The position numbers and the translations under genes were made by a program. The notes beneath the pieces are model-generated. The model was not told the DNA's origin and ran no database searches. It worked only from the letters and a program-made list of their open reading frames with translations. Below are positions 1-15,527 of a stretch of 64,000 nucleotides of DNA, piece after piece. Each line of letters begins with the position of its first letter. Within the stretch, counting starts at the first letter, position 1. Source of the DNA: Wuchereria bancrofti (taxonomy: Eukaryota > Nematoda > Chromadorea > Rhabditida > Onchocercidae); assembly GCA_005281725.1 (NCBI GenBank), contig SSBO01000001.1, positions 8,212,115 to 8,276,114 on the forward strand, read 5' to 3'.

Positions 1-66
1 TTCATCAGAAATTAGGATGAAAGGAGAAGGATGGAGGCAAATAATTTTTTGAAAAATAAACCTTAC

Positions 67-3000
67 CCTGATATGGTTTCCAAAGTTTTCTTTGATTGTT
101 GTGATAATTCTCTCAAAGTAGTCGAAATATCAGCAATACCAGCAGCACCAGCAATAACAGAACAAGAAGATGATGATGAGGAAGATGATGATGAAGAAGA
201 GGAAGATGATTTACTAGCATTAGTGGCCAAATTCATGGGATAAATTGGTCTGTATAACCTTTGAACTTGGCTTCGTTGATGTGCACCCAATGATCGAGAT
301 CTTTTTTGCAAGCAATGTCTTGATGATGATCTTGTACTGATCATTTGTCGCCGATTTCGCTTTCGACTATTATTATCCCATCCAATGATATTACTTTGAG
401 GACAAATAATCGATGATGATCTATTGGCACCAAGACAATGATGAAAATTATTTGCCTAAATAATATAAGCATATTTTGTATTTCAATTAGAATAACTGAA
501 AATACATAACAAAAAAGTAAATAAATAAATGATTAAATATATAATGTATTCTTAAAGATGAATTAATTACTATTTATCATTTTTATCACTTATCTTCAAT
601 ATTATTCTTTCTTCTTCAATCAAAAAATATAACACATGAATAAATTATTAAATTATGAGTGTGATTAAATGAATGGGATAAAATAATGGAATTAGAAGTT
701 GAAGAATTTAAAAAATAAGCTTAACTACTGTAAGCTTTCGTTTTTCCTATTGTAAAAATTATTAATTTAATGAAATGAAAAACTTTACATTTTCCATCTT
801 CATTACTCCTCTGCGACGGTGTCTTTTCCTAGAATCAATCGTATTATTACTGCTACTCGTTTCTACTGAAGTTTGAATTTCAGGTTGTATTTGCATGTAA
901 GCATTTGTAGATGTATGATGAATAGCTGTAAACAATCCATTCGAAGTGGTAATAGTATTAATAGCAGTAACCGCGGTATTATTATGTTCTGTTGGAACTG
1001 ATAATAATGGTACATTGGGAGCATTCGGTGAATCCCATACTGATAAAGAGCTAAAATATTCACTTAGTGATTAAAATGATATATTAATTAATGAATAATA
1101 TGATAATTGAAATAGATCTTAAGAAGCATATGGTAATTGAAATTATGCATTGAAATATGGTAGAAAGAGAAAAAAATTATTTTAGCTCTTTCTATCTATC
1201 CGAATTAGCAATACTTTTGGGTTTTAAATTTTGTATAAATTTTTCTATTATCTATGATTACGAACAAATGCAATGATTAACAGATGATTACTATAATTTT
1301 CATGTAAATTATAATCATCAACGTCTTTATGACAATTATAATCATTGTAATTTTTTGGGGGAAAAACATATTCATTCATTCATTCAATTCATTCATTCAA
1401 TTCATTCATTCAATTCATTCATTCAATTCATTCATTCAATTCATTCATTCATTCATTCATTCATTCATTCATTCATTCATTCATTCATTCATTCATTCAT
1501 TCATTCATTTATTTAAGAAATGAAAAAATAAATGAAAGAAATTTCAAACCTACTTTGCTTGATAATTTTTCGTTTTGCTTTCTGTTTTAGGATATTCCTT
1601 ATATACAACATCATATTGACATAATGGACAACGCCTAAAAAATATTTGTCATCGTGATTCTATGGATTGAAATAATTTGTGATAATACATAAATATAAAT
1701 ATAAGCATAAATATAAATAAAAATACAAATATAAATATCAATATAAATGTAGGTATAAATATAAATAATATATTATTCATTCGCATTATTTATATATTTA
1801 TTTACATAAATCACCGGTTAAAAGGGAATTTGATCTTAAAAACTTTTTAAATCAATATATTGCACATAGATCAAATTCTGAAATTAAATTAAAAGAATGG
1901 TGAACAACATAAATAAGTTTAATCAATTAAATAAATAAATAAATAAATAAACATACATATAGTGTTATATTTACCAAATATAATTCAATATTGCAAAATT
2001 TCTTATTATATTACTTAAAATGATATATTGTAAATTAAATGCATAATTACAAATTTTATGCTAAGCGATTTCAATTAATCCAATTTTCAATTAATTAAAA
2101 CAATTAATCATATTGTATTAATTATATATAATATCCATCACTACCTATTACTAAGCAACCATGGATCAACACATTTTGGATGAAATTCATGTCCACAGAA
2201 GAGCACTCGTAATTCTTGCCCTTCCTTATATTCCTCTAAACAAATACTGCAACGTTCCTTAAAATAAAAAATAAAAAAATATACTATTGTAATATATATA
2301 TAGGAAATGATAGGTAACTTGAAAAATTGAAATTGAGAATAAAAATTGAGAAAAAAAAAGAGCGAAAGAAAAATTTTGATGAATTATTAAAAACAAAAAA
2401 AAAAATGAAATTAATAATACATGCATGATGTAACAAACCTGGCCGTTATAACTTCGTGCAACAGATGTAAGTGAACCAAATACTGGTAAATAGCGCCGTT
2501 TTGCTGGAAGGCATAATAATGAGCGCTTTTTGTGTAATTTATTAGTGGTATTTACGCCCAAACTATCATTTTTTTCAAATTTTCGAATTTCCATTTTGTT
2601 CACCGCTGCTCTAAAAGATAAATCAATTGATTAGTATATTTGAGGAGAAGACGAGAATATGCTATGATCTTTAATTTAAATCAATATACACATCGAAATT
2701 CATCATTATTCGTCAAAATTTATATCAATAATTGAATTTTATATAACTGAAATTTGTATCACTTAATAATTTCTATCCATTGAAATTTTTGAAAAAAAAA
2801 AAAACTAGAAAACATGCCAAAATTCTGGCAATAACAATTCTAAAATTGCAGTTCAAAATTAAGAGATTTTATTATATGTATCAAAATCTCAAATACAAAT
2901 TAAAAAAGAAAAATATTAACCGGGCTAATGTACGTAACCAAATATCACGATGCGTTGTAGGCCTCCATCGAATTTTGATATATACCAAACCAGTGATAAA

Positions 3001-6000
3001 CATTATTAATAATATCAGCAGTATAATTAAGCCAATATTTAATACTGTCGGCCGAAATATCTTAATTTAAATAACTTCGAATTACAGCTAGAATTTCATT
3101 GATAAATTTATCCATTGATTTAACGAGTAATAACACTAATTAGTACAAACAAACAGAACATTTTAAGTGAGTAAAGGTCTAAAGAATAGCAAAAAGTTAG
3201 AATGAAAGTTTTATTTAAAAAGCAAAGAAAGAACTTATAAAGTGTTATCACAGAGATTGATAAACTTAATAAGATAGTGCATTTGTTGGAGAGATGTAAA
3301 AAATGAACTGAGTAATCCAGATTTAAGAATAATTTAACTGCAATTGTTATCAGTTGTTATCAACAAAATAAATAAATGTACAGTGCAGTGGGTAGTAGGA
3401 GTAGTAGTAATAATAGTAGTGGTAGTGATATATGACGTATTTTCATCACATAAATAGGATAAAAATTTTTAATTGCATTAATTTTCCTCAGTTTAAAATA
3501 GAATAAAAAAAATTAAAATCAAAATGCCAAAATAAAAACTGAAAAAAAAAGTTATAGGATGACAGGAAAGAAAGAGAGAAATAAGCTTAATTTAAGAAGG
3601 CTAATTAACAAAAAAGAATTGATAAAACAACCTTGAAAATTTTCTCATTTTTAATTAATTACAATATAAACGATAGGTGATTATGCACGTTACCATTTTT
3701 TATCACCTTTTCCTTATCACTACAACTATCAATATCTTCTTACTTTGCAAGATGATAAGATCATAATTACCTGTAATCGTAAAGCATATTGTGGTTCAAA
3801 ATCAACGTATTCGAAAGCAATTCGAATTACAGAACCACTAAGTGTTGCTTCGTTTAATTGCTTTTTTAATCGTTTTGTTTCTAAATCATCCAACATTACA
3901 ACTGGTATACGACCACGTTGTGTCTGAAATAAGTTAATTAAAGATTAAAATTTAAAATTAACAAATGTCTAAATTCTGTTCATTTTAAAGGTCATATTTT
4001 TAACTTTTACTTTTACCTAAATGTAATAAAACTCACATTAAGACTTGTTAAAAGCATTAATTTTGCTTTTTTGCTTTTTGCTTCCTTTTTAAAAACAAAA
4101 ACAAAAAGTGAGAGAAGAAAAAAAAGAAAGAATTATTGAAACTTTTCATAACCTTATCAATTTGTGCTACTATGCGACTTTCTGGTCCAACAACCAATCC
4201 AACTGCGCCTGATTTTTCAGCAAAACGAACCTGAATAAATTTTATGCTTTAAGTAAAAAATAAAAAAAAGGGGAACGAAAAATTCATTAATAAATAATGA
4301 AATGATTTCAATCTGATGTACACCAGCAAATTCTCAATTAATATTAACTGTTGCTACGTCGTTTAGAATGTCGAAACTTGAGTTTTAGAACATTTTAATT
4401 GATATCTATTGGTTGATTAATTAATTAATTTAATCCAGTTTCTTATCTATCTGTCATTGTACACTTCAATAGTAAAAGTTTAACGATCATACGTTCAAAA
4501 AAAGATAGGTAATAAACCAACTGTAAGGAGAAAGATAAAGAAGGAGAGAGGGAGGGAGAGAGAGAAAGAAGAAAAAGGTAAGAAAGTGAAAATGAATATT
4601 TCGAAATATTCATCAAGGCTAAAATAATATAAATAGTCCCACAATTCTAACTAATCCTTATTTCGTCCTAAATCAAATCAGTGGAACTATTTTTAATTGT
4701 GTAATATGATGATAATAATGCTTAACGACATCCAATATTAGAAAGTAAGTCAACGCTTTACCAGTTATCTTATCATTAACACAACCCATAATTAATAATA
4801 ATTTGACTAATTGTAGTTAATAATATATGATTTTTATCTCATATAAATTTCCAATACATTACACAGTCAAAGTTTAGAAATCAAAAGTTTCAATTTTTTT
4901 CCTTTTGTTTTTCTTTCAAGAAAATGACTAATTATTAATTATTTGCTCTTTTCACTTTTTATTAAAAAAATATTTTAATTTATCCTTTCCCTTTTTCAAT
5001 TTCATCTATTTTCCCTAAAATTGGTTTGTAATATTTAAGTGATCGAATAAAATGAAATAGCAGTGAATATAATGATAATGATGAGAAGAAAAGACAGATG
5101 GTATGTAATTCAGGATGGTTTACCGGATGCATAGATGAATGGATGGATGTTTGGGAACCATAAATTTTAGCTCAACGAAATGTGCTCATTATTTAATTTT
5201 TAATGGGATTTTTCATTTTCATTTACAAATAATAATGATAAAAATAACAGTGATAATAATAATAATAACAATGATAATGATAATAATAATAAAGTAGTGA
5301 TGGGCGTTGATAAAAATTAATAATGATAATAATAGTGACGATAATGATGATGATGACAGTGACTACATATCTGATATGCCAATTATTAATTTTCATTATC
5401 AGAGCAATCTTTCATTAAAAAAGATCGTAAAAAGATTTTTTTTTTCCTTTTCTTTTTTCTTTTATATAGTGAAAGTGAGATATTATAATGAGATTCTATA
5501 TTTCAGGTATTATGTTTAATTTTATGTTACAGAAAATTATGATATGCTTTCTATAAAAAAAAAAAAATCATTTCAGAAAAACAAAAGAAAAAAATGAAAA
5601 ACGAGGTGAAGTCAATAGGAATAAGTAGTGTAGCTGTTACTTTCATATTGAAAATAAGTTTAATTTATTATAAATTATAGCTTTATTTAGGTGTCAAACC
5701 GATGAGAATTATTTGTGCAGCATGAATTATCATAGTTACTTCTTATTATATAATGGTTTAGTAACAGAAGGGGATAATTTCAAAATTTTTACTGATAATG
5801 TTGGGGTGATTTTAAATTACCAAATTTTCAATGCAATAATAAAATATGATATCGATTTTTTTGTAATTTAGAAATCTGTTGTGTATTACTCGCATTAAAT
5901 TTCACACTATTATTAAATTTGAAGTTAGGAATACATTTCAAAATTAAATTTGCATTTTAAATTGATAAATGATTATCTATAGAAGAAAGTAATGAAATGC

Positions 6001-9000
6001 AATTCTTTATATTTTACAATCGCGAAAGATTCTTTTCTAACAATCTTTAAAAATGTTCATGTTTTTTTAAATAAATGAAAGAAAATTATCTACATTGATG
6101 TAAAAACATTGATTTATTTTGTAAAAATATTTAAAAAGGTTTTTTTATTTAAAAAAAAATTATAAAATAACAATGATACTAACTTGATTATCCAATGAAA
6201 CACATCCAGTAATAAATGGTTCCAAATCATCGAAAAATACGATAGCAATATGATCAATAAGCGTACGATCATAGCCTTTTCTTTTAATATCACATGCTCG
6301 ATATGGAAATACCTATAAATATGCAAATACCTGTTCAGAATTATTCGTTAAATTTAATTGAAAATATTATCCTACAGTGAAAATAAACAACAACAACAAC
6401 AAAGAATCAATATTACTGTAATTTGTTGCTAATTAATCATTTACGATGGAGAAGTAAACAATGGAAAATAGGCTAAAATCGATAAGCGTGCAACAAGCTT
6501 TCTCAATTAGCATAACCAAAATGATATCTTAATTATTCTCATGTGATTTTAGTTTAAAAATTGTAACTTGTTCATTTTTCTCATATAACTTGCAATAAAT
6601 GCTATTTATTAATCATATCTTCATTTTATCATTTAAATTTAACAAATATAATTACCATTCTTGCATAACAAATATGTAAGAATCAATAACTGTTTCATAA
6701 TTACAGTGTCGATGTATTAAAATAAATTAAAACTGAAAATATTCCAAAACTATTCTTTAAAAAAAAAACTTAATTTAAAAATTTTATCCTATAATAAATG
6801 ATAATAAATAAATTGCAACATAGTTTAATAATTTCTTTTTTTAAAAAAAGGTGTGTTAAAGCGGAAATAATGCAAATATGCTTTAAATAGTCAATTTTTA
6901 TTGTTAAAATAGATAAAAAAACTAATCGAATTTCCAAATTATACTTTAACCTTGGAAAATCTCCAAATTCAATTCTTAATTCCACTTAAAATTGATAAAT
7001 TACATGTATATCGGTCTGTCTATTTGTGTATGTGTGTGTTTTAACGGATCAGTGAAATTGTCGGCTTGAAAAATTTCAAAAGAAACCCGATTCACAACAT
7101 TCAGAAAATAAGGATTTGTTTGCTTATGTTATGTCATAATTCATTATCGCGGTCCGTCTTTCTTCTTTCTCTTATTTCTTCTCATTTTTTAGTTTTCATT
7201 TTTTAAACTCTTATCCTTCTTTTTTCTCTTATGAGAATTAAATAAACAAATTAAAAAAAATTTTTTTTTTCTGAATATAATATTATAAAATTAAACTGCA
7301 AATGGAAAATAATAAAGATAAAAGAATGAAAAAGGGTGAAAATAATCTGATGGTAAAAAATTAAAATAAAAAAAAATAAATGGGAAAAAAAAAATGAAAA
7401 AATGAAGATAAATAGTGAGAATGTATGAGGGATAGAAAATGGAAAAAGACATAAGTATAGTTAAAATTAAAATAAAATAAAATGAGACAAATAGCTAAAA
7501 ATGACTGACATAATTATGCTGAATGTAATCATTACCATATTATTTTAATCAATCACATCTAAAGATATATTAGTCATATATAATTAATCCATCACTTTTC
7601 AATTCTTGTGATAAGTTTCATTAATTGGAAGATTTCGACCATACTACAAAAATCATTATTTCTTCATTTTTCTTTTTGTGTTACATATATTTATTCTCTA
7701 ATTAAATTTAAGCAAATTATATTGCTAGACTACTTCGAATTCGATTTTAAATAATTAAAATGGAATGGATGATTTGAAGTAGAGAAAAAAATGTTAAAAA
7801 TTATTAAAATATATATAAAGACATTAATCTTTGAAAGAGGACGAAATTTAATCAAATATCATACATTTCACTTCTTCCATCTAATAAAAAAATAACTTAT
7901 AGGTTTTTTATTTTTTTGTTTTTGTTTTTCTGTTACTTGCGTTCTTCTCTTACTTCTCTTTTCATTTCTTTAAGAAGTATTCTTTATATTTCATACATAT
8001 AATATCAAACAAATTTATAAATTAATATATTATTTTTTTTTCAAATTTTAATTCATCCTACAAAAAGCATATGAAGCTAAAGTTTAAACAACAATATGTT
8101 AGCATAGGATTAAATCTGGTAAAGTATTAAATCAAAATTTTCAATTATTATAAAATATTTCGCGAATGATAATTATTTCTTCTTCTTTTATTATTATTAT
8201 CATTATTATTATTATTATTATTATCCATTTTTTCCTAAGTTTTTGAATGTTAATATTAAATAAGAATATCCAATTTTATGTGAATGTAAAATGATTGAAT
8301 GGAATACATTTTGAATAATCAACAAATTGCCTAAATGTTTAATCTTTAGTCGTTCGTTTTTCTTTTTATCTAATATTATTGGTCATTCTATAAATGATAC
8401 ACACTTCTTCACCATTGCAATTCCCGGGATGTAATAAATGAGCCTAGCAAATTTAGTCTAGAATGGATTATCAGAATAGTCATAGAAAAGCTAAAGAAAG
8501 AAAAAAAAAAGGAAGAAATGCTGTTAACAAAAAATGATGAAAGAAGAATGGAAGGATAAATTTTCTTTCTTTTCATTATTACAAATGAAAAAAAAAACGA
8601 TGTTTAATTTTCATTTCATGTTTCATCTAATTTTAATTAGATATTTTCTAGATCATTCTTTTCATAGATTAGAATTGAAATCAAATGAATAAGAGAAGGA
8701 AATGGAAAAGGAAGGAAAAATTTGGTGAAAAATTAAATTGCGAGAAATTAAAGATTGAATATAAGAAAAAAAGTGGATGATAAAATAGAAATGAGAAAAA
8801 TATATGTATAAGAAATTGTTAATTCAACTTCTTGTTCTTCTTGAAGAGTTCAATTTTAAATAAAAAAAGATTATTTCAATGCATCTTTTTTTCTTTCTTC
8901 AATTTAAAAATTATTTCAATTAAAGAAATGTGGGAAATGAATTTGTTGTTTTGTCATATGCTTAATTTAAAATTGTTCGTTTGTTTATCGGGAATGATTT

Positions 9001-12000
9001 AATATGTCTTTTTTCTCAATATTTTAATTAGCAATTTTAATTTATGATTAAATGAGAACACAAACAAACAGTTAAAAATTAAGCATGCAATAAAACAACG
9101 AATTCTTTTTTCGTTTTTTGTAAACTAAAATGAATTTACATTAATGAGTGAGAAAAAGAAGGCATTAAAATAAATTTTTCTTTTATTAAAATTAAAATCT
9201 TTAAGATGAAGGTAAAGAAAAAACAGTGTAAAAAATTTTATGCAAATTATTATCATACATATATATATATTTTTTTTGAAATCAATTGTCTCATTTCATA
9301 TTATTATACGATTAACATTTTGTTTAAGCATTAAATTAATAATAGATTACATGTGGTACAGTGATCATTTGAAATTAACCCAATTAAGAAAAACTTTTAT
9401 TAATTCCCACATACTATCAATTTCATTCGAAAACTGAAAAGCTAATCAAAAATGTAATTATTTACTGCATTTGATATCGTTAAATCATTTTAAATTTCAT
9501 TGAATTTGAATAAAATATGAAATGAATTCAAATAATGCAAAAAAAATGTTTTTTTTTTTTTTGCTAATTTAATGAAATAGATATTTTATCAAATAATATT
9601 AGCTATTATTAGCTTTTACTAATATCATATATATTACAAAATTTTATACTACCAACATTCCTTTGCATCCATTGCTTTTTTCGCCCTCTAAATTAGATTT
9701 TAAATCATTGGAAAGGAAGAATTATTTCCCTAAAGTGCTTCGTTTGCCTTTCCCTTAGTTTACGAGAAGTAATTTTTCAATTCGAAATCTTTCAATCGAA
9801 GTAGTAGTAATTTCAACTTCATCTACCCTCTAAACTATATGCTTTCTTTCTTTCCTTGCATTTTAATTTCACATTCCTTCCATTTCATTATCATCTTCCA
9901 TCGATTATTGCATCGAAGACATTTTGATTAACGTTAATGATTTTGTGCAAGGCAATATCTTGAAGATATTAAAAGCGATGCTTAATAGGCTTATTGATAG
10001 TGAAATAGATTTGATAAGATAGGCTTGAAAGAATGAAATGAAAACGGAAATTAAATAATTTTCCATTATCATTGTTACTTATTATATAATGTATGCTAAA
10101 TAAAGATGAAGAAGAAAATAATCACTGAAAATCTTCAAATTATCAATGTTTATTTATTTGAAATTTCTTTAATTACAATCAATCAATCAAACAGTCAAAA
10201 TAATCAATTAATAGAAGGGATCAATCAATCAAAGAGTTACTTGATTAATAAATTATAAAATTTTATTAATTTTCTTTCATATTTTTAATAAAGTAAAAAC
10301 CAAGTAACTGGATTTCAAAATAAAAAATAAAAATCTAAAATAAAAAAATGCTTGAATAATAAAAAATGCTTGAAATCAGAATTTTTAAATTTAAGCTAAT
10401 CATTTTAAAAGAGAAACAAAAAAAATCAATAATATTCAAAACAAAAAAAATTTTTACTCAGTCTAAATTTCATCACTCAGTTTTTTTTCTTCAAATATAA
10501 TTTAATTAAACTTTCATATATTTTTATATCTGTGCTTATCTATGTTTTTTCTTTTCTGTAATACTATTTCTACTTTTTATTTCATTTTACATACTATTGT
10601 TTCAATGAGAAAGCTATAAATTAAATTATTTACTTCAATTTAAAGTTAAAATGAAATGAAAAAAAAATAACATCATAAATTATTTGTTTGTAATAGCTTT
10701 TATTCTTATTTTATTTTATATTGCATTGATTTATTTCATTCATTTAGCACAACATTTGAATCATTTCATGATAGCTCACTTATACATCATCAATACATTT
10801 CCGGTTAAAATGTAATCCTGAATTTTTTTGATTTATTATTTAAATTTACTATCAAATCAATTAGTTATTATTGCCTACAAATATTTAACCAATCCAAAAA
10901 TTTAAAAAAATAATTAAAGAAATAAAAAAACAAAGATGTAAGTCATTTTTATTTTTTTTTTTTATTTAAACAATAATGAAAAAAAAATTCTTCTAGTTAT
11001 TGTTTTTTATACATATATATTTTAATCATAATTTCTTAAATTCTATTATTTATTTGCTTTTTTTCCTTTTTTTAATTTTACAAAAAAAAAAGATACAAAA
11101 TGTCCTTTTACGTACTTTAAAAAGCTTCCATCATATAACGATAGATTCATGAATCATTCTTTTATTTATATAACACATCTGATGCTATTTATATGTGTAT
11201 ATATGTATATATGCGTGTGTACTTTTCATTGAAAAAAAATTTGAAAAAAAAAACTAAAAAATAAATAAATAAATAAAATCGGAGAATGAGAGAAAAAAAA
11301 AGAAGAAAAAAGAACTTCAAAAAAGATTGCCGACATTCAAAGAAAATCCAAATGAATGCAAAGAATAAAAAAAAACTAACCAAGCAAATATTTACATCAA
11401 TGTCATATTTTATCATTTAATTTTTTTTTCTTTTTTCTTTTAACATTTTTACATGTATAAAGAGAAACAATAAAAAAAAAGGATAAGAAAAAAAAAGAAA
11501 GAAATGACAAAAGAAAATTTTAGATATAATAATAAAAGAAAATAAAAAAAAGTTAAAATAATATAAAATCCCTCTTTTTCATTTTTTCCTTTCATTTTCC
11601 TCCTTCGTCTTTTCCTCCTTTCCTTCATTCATTCATTCATTCATTCATTCAATTCTTTTTCATTCTTCCTTTTCTTCTTTCCTTCTTATTCTAGCCATTT
11701 TACGACGACAATAACGACGACAACGACAACATTTATTATCTATCGGGGATCATTTAGCAGTGACGGCCAACGACATTATTTTTAACGATGGATCATTAAA
11801 CGAGCAAATACGCTTTGATACCATTTTTCTTGTGTATTTCAAATTGTTCAGAATTTTTCTTAGTCTTACAAATCCAATTTTAACATATTTGCTCTTATTG
11901 CATCTATTCTCACATTATTTTAATATTTATCCTATCTTGTTGCATTACTAATAAAAATGAATAAAAAATTCCAATAAAAAAAGAATAATAGATAAAATTA

Positions 12001-15000
12001 AAAATGAAAAAAAAAGAAAAATAAAAAAAAACATAGAGAAATTACAGTTTAACAATAAATAAATTATGTTTGTCTGATATTTCCTGTTGTATGACAATTA
12101 ATATTTAGAAATTAGCATAATTATCAATCTTCTCAAGATGTATTTTTGAAAATTGACATAAAATCAATTTTTTCGACTGTTTCAAATAAGGCATAATATA
12201 TTCTCTTTGCGTTTCATTTATTTATTTATTTGTTTTTTGCATAACAAAAACCATTGTTTTAACATACTAAAATATAATAAATAAATTGTAAAGAAGTGTT
12301 TTTTGAATAATTTGAAGTGAATATAAATTTACTCGGACAAACTTATTCGTTTGCATTAGTATGATATTAAATTGATAGTATTTATAATATGATATATTAT
12401 TAACTATCACCAATCTAAAGTTTTTATTTTTAAAAAAAAAAAAATTGAATTTTTTGAGATAAACTTCTATTTAAAGAAGAAAAAAGCGAACAAATATAGA
12501 GGATTTAATATAAAATGTATAGGATAATAAGAAAAATCTTTTTGTTACAGTTTTTCTTTTTTTTTCAGGAAATTTTACTATATAATTTTCAAACATAGGA
12601 TTGGAAAGCTGGAAAAAAAGCATATAAAATAAATTCACCTGAAATAATTATAAAAATTTTTTTCAAAGTGATAATAATGACAACAATAATAATAGCTTAG
12701 AAAAAAAGAAATAATAAATTTATAAATAATACATGTAAATCATTCCTCCAACCAAGTTTGTTCATCCTCCGCTCTTTCCCGCTCTTCGACTTTTAAATAT
12801 AATCAAATGTCCTCTTTTTAACTTATTCTATTCTTTTATGCTAATATGTTATACAAAAAATGGAAATAGTCAGTCACCTGCAATGTAAACAAGTTATGCC
12901 TTTCTAATTGAATATTTGATAAATTTAAAATTGAAAAGGAAAGAAATCATTTTATTTTCTGTTTCATAAAATGAAGCTAATAAACTTCTCACTTTAAAAT
13001 TTCATTTATCTCATTAATGAATATGGATTTTAATCGCTCTTTTTTTCCCTCTCCCTTTCTGTGAATATTATCATCGTTTATTGCTGAATACTATTTGATC
13101 CACTGATTAAAATACTAAAAATAAAACAATATAAAGTAATTCCTCTCTCAATTTATCCCGAAAAATGAAATGAAACAACCGATGCTGTTATATTGCTAAT
13201 TATTAAAAAATAAAAGTGTAATGTAAGTCAGAAATAATTAATTAGCTAAAAATATTAAATAATTTTAATATTTTTGAAAAAAAATGTGACATAATGTAGG
13301 AAAGACGAAAGAAAGTCTGAACTGTTATTAATTTCAAACAAGTTTTGCCTTCAAAAGTTCTTTTTTTCCCATCACTTTAAATCATTGTTAGAAAAGGAAT
13401 TAACAAAAATTTCTTTTTGTTTTATGGCATCATTTCCTAATAGTTTTTGGACGGAAAAGATCAAAAAAAGAAAAAGGAAAAAAGAAAAAATAAATAAATT
13501 AAAGAATTTTAGACTGAAATAAATCAACAATTTTCTTTGAGTTACATCGAAAAATGGAAAATGAAGAGGAAGAAGGAGGAGAAGGAAAAATTTATTAGCA
13601 CATCTCTAGAATATTTTAGTTTTAATTTAAATACAGAGACAAGAAAAAAAAAGATAAGGAAAAGAAAAAACCTAATCGTTAAAGAATTAAAAAAAAACAT
13701 ATAATATAATCGTATAAAAATATAATTTAGTTTTCAAAAATTTTATTTATTTTTTCCAATTTATAAAATTAACTTTATCATTATTAACTAGGCTCAACTA
13801 ACTGTAAACTTATCGTCTTATCTCTTTTGTTAAATTAATCAATGTCAACATAACAAGACAAGGCAATGATATTTTGAAAAGTAAGAAAAATGAAAAAAAA
13901 AGAAGTGCTTTAACATATATTAATTACAATGACAAAACTACTGTCATCATCGTTATCACCATTATCACTATCATTATCATCAAAAGTATGTCAAAAATTT
14001 TGTAAATCATACGAAATGATAGACCACCCTTATTGCTATGTATCATAAATCTTTCGCCATTTCTCTCTTTTCTTTCATCTTTCGTTCTTTTTCGGTATTT
14101 TGAATTTTTGGGATAGATTAAAAAAAAAAAAATATTAATCGTTTTCATTGCTCTATCTCTTCCTTTCCTTATAATACTTTCAAAAAAAAAAGAAAAAAGG
14201 TGCCGACAATAAATTTCAAAATTTAATCGGTGTGATACGAAATTTAAAAACTAGTCCCAAAATAAGAATTAGACTACATCTGATATTTCAACATTTTTTA
14301 AAATCTTTTTATAAAATTTCCTTCTTTCTCTTTTAAATTTTCTTCACCGATCCTAGGAACTCTTCTCATTTTTTCTTGAAAGTTATTTACCAATCATTTT
14401 AAAAATTTCATAATTAATGAACTAACATGCTCATTAATCGCATGAAAAGTTATATATAACTAAAAAAAAAGGAAAAAAAATATAATGAAATGTTTTAAAA
14501 TGCTTTTCCAATTATGCATCTTTCTGTTCTTCCTTCTTAAAGCATTAATATTTTATTGTAATACTAAAATGAAAATTAATATTTATTAATATTATTATTT
14601 ATTATTATTATTCGAGTTCTCTAATAAGTGTATATATAAACTTTATTTCTGTTCTATAACATTTTCATCAAATTAGGCATGAAAATTTAAATATTTGAAA
14701 TTGATGCATTAAAAGATAGTGCGTGACTTTACAAAAGTATTTCATTTCTTCTTGATATGATAATATAATAAAAAAAATAAATAAATATGATGATGGAATT
14801 AAATTTAAATTTAACATTCAGTTTAATTTCATCCACTTTTTCTTCCTTCTTTTTTTGTTATCGAAAATGTACGCAGCAATTCCAAAAAAAGCGAAAAAAA
14901 AGTCTACCAATCTTTTCCAATAATTAACTGAAATTTTTCAAAAACGAAGCAAAAAAAGCATTTTTTCTTCAGAAAAGAATTTAAGATATTTTAGATATAA

Positions 15001-15527
15001 TTCAAAGGACATTTAATGAACTTTTTTCATATGCAAACTTAATTTATATTCGTTCATATAAATAAAATCCTATTACTTTGAGCAAAAAAAAAAGGAGAAA
15101 CGGCAATTTTTCAGGTTTTTTCGATTGAAATTTTAATTTCATTTTGCTAATTCTTCAGCTAAATGTTACAGTAATCATAATTTGACATGAATTACAAACT
15201 GGTAATTATAATAGTTTCATGCTAATAAATGAAATAAAATCATCTGAATATACGGAAATTCATATATACCTGTACAATATCACCAGAAGTCTCGTAATTT
15301 CTTCCTGCAGCTGAAAATGTTCCAAATAATCGTTGATCATTTTGTTTGTCACCGGAACGTGATGAAACTAATAAATCAATTGGTTCACCATCAGCAACTA
15401 CTCCTGCTTCAGGATCAGTAATTATTTGAAATTCACGTACCGGAATACCATAAACCGAATCTGTGATAATTACCGCTATAGCATAAAATAATGTCAGAAA
15501 TATAGCTTTTTCTGGCACATAAAACAT
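67..15527 (-). CDS. plr-1: PLR-1/ZNRF3/RNF43-type transmembrane RING E3 ubiquitin ligase (3' end outside window)
   Basis: Membrane E3 ligase; known relatives ubiquitinate Frizzled and remove Wnt receptors from the cell surface. Exons (minus strand): 15527-15270, 6312-6184, 4230-4153, 3923-3771, 3060-2921, 2610-2439, 2257-2145, 1634-1554, 1050-789 and 455-67. All phases close, giving 591 codons before the left edge. Residues 1-27 look like a signal peptide. Residues 30-206 form the PA-like ectodomain, including [12 protein letters not shown] and SGDIVQ as in ZNRF3. One TM helix lies near 213-235, followed by the family motif [12 protein letters not shown]. The RING-H2 ligands are C313, C316, C331, H333, H336, C339, C350 and C353, ending in the diagnostic VDPWLL. 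The basic, Ser-rich tail has a run of 15 Ser (about 545-559). Intron 1 is about 9 kb. The donor at 66-65 shows that at least one more exon lies beyond the left edge. Exon 8 uses the donor AAA|GTAGGT, which avoids an in-frame TAG. Orthology is strong; expression and function are inferred. Confidence 0.88.
1369..1512. repeat. (ATTC)n microsatellite in a plr-1 intron
   Basis: Repeated ATTC tetranucleotides, partly interrupted by an extra A (ATTCATTCA-ATTC phases), lie in the intron between the exon encoding the last RING cysteines and the next exon. Any long open frame across it is a by-product of the repeat. Confidence 0.9.
6313..15269 (-). other. First intron of the plr-1 gene, about 9 kb
   Basis: This is extremely A+T-rich non-coding DNA between the signal-peptide/PA exon and the second PA exon. 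It starts at donor CAG|GTATAT and ends at acceptor TATAG|GTATTT. No conserved open frame was recognised. It contains an ATT run near 8189-8224, a CATT run near 11627-11650 and many A/T homopolymers. A short CpG-containing patch lies near 11700-11830, with an ACGACGACAA-like repetition. Large first introns often carry enhancers, but none can be assigned here. Confidence 0.75.

Noticed and set aside
31..243. Asp/Glu-rich plus-strand open frame
   Set aside because: It is the antisense of the Ser-rich PLR-1 tail exon, whose splice sites and phase are well supported.
1329..1523. Ile/His/Ser repeat open frame
   Set aside because: Translation of the ATTC microsatellite in a plr-1 intron.
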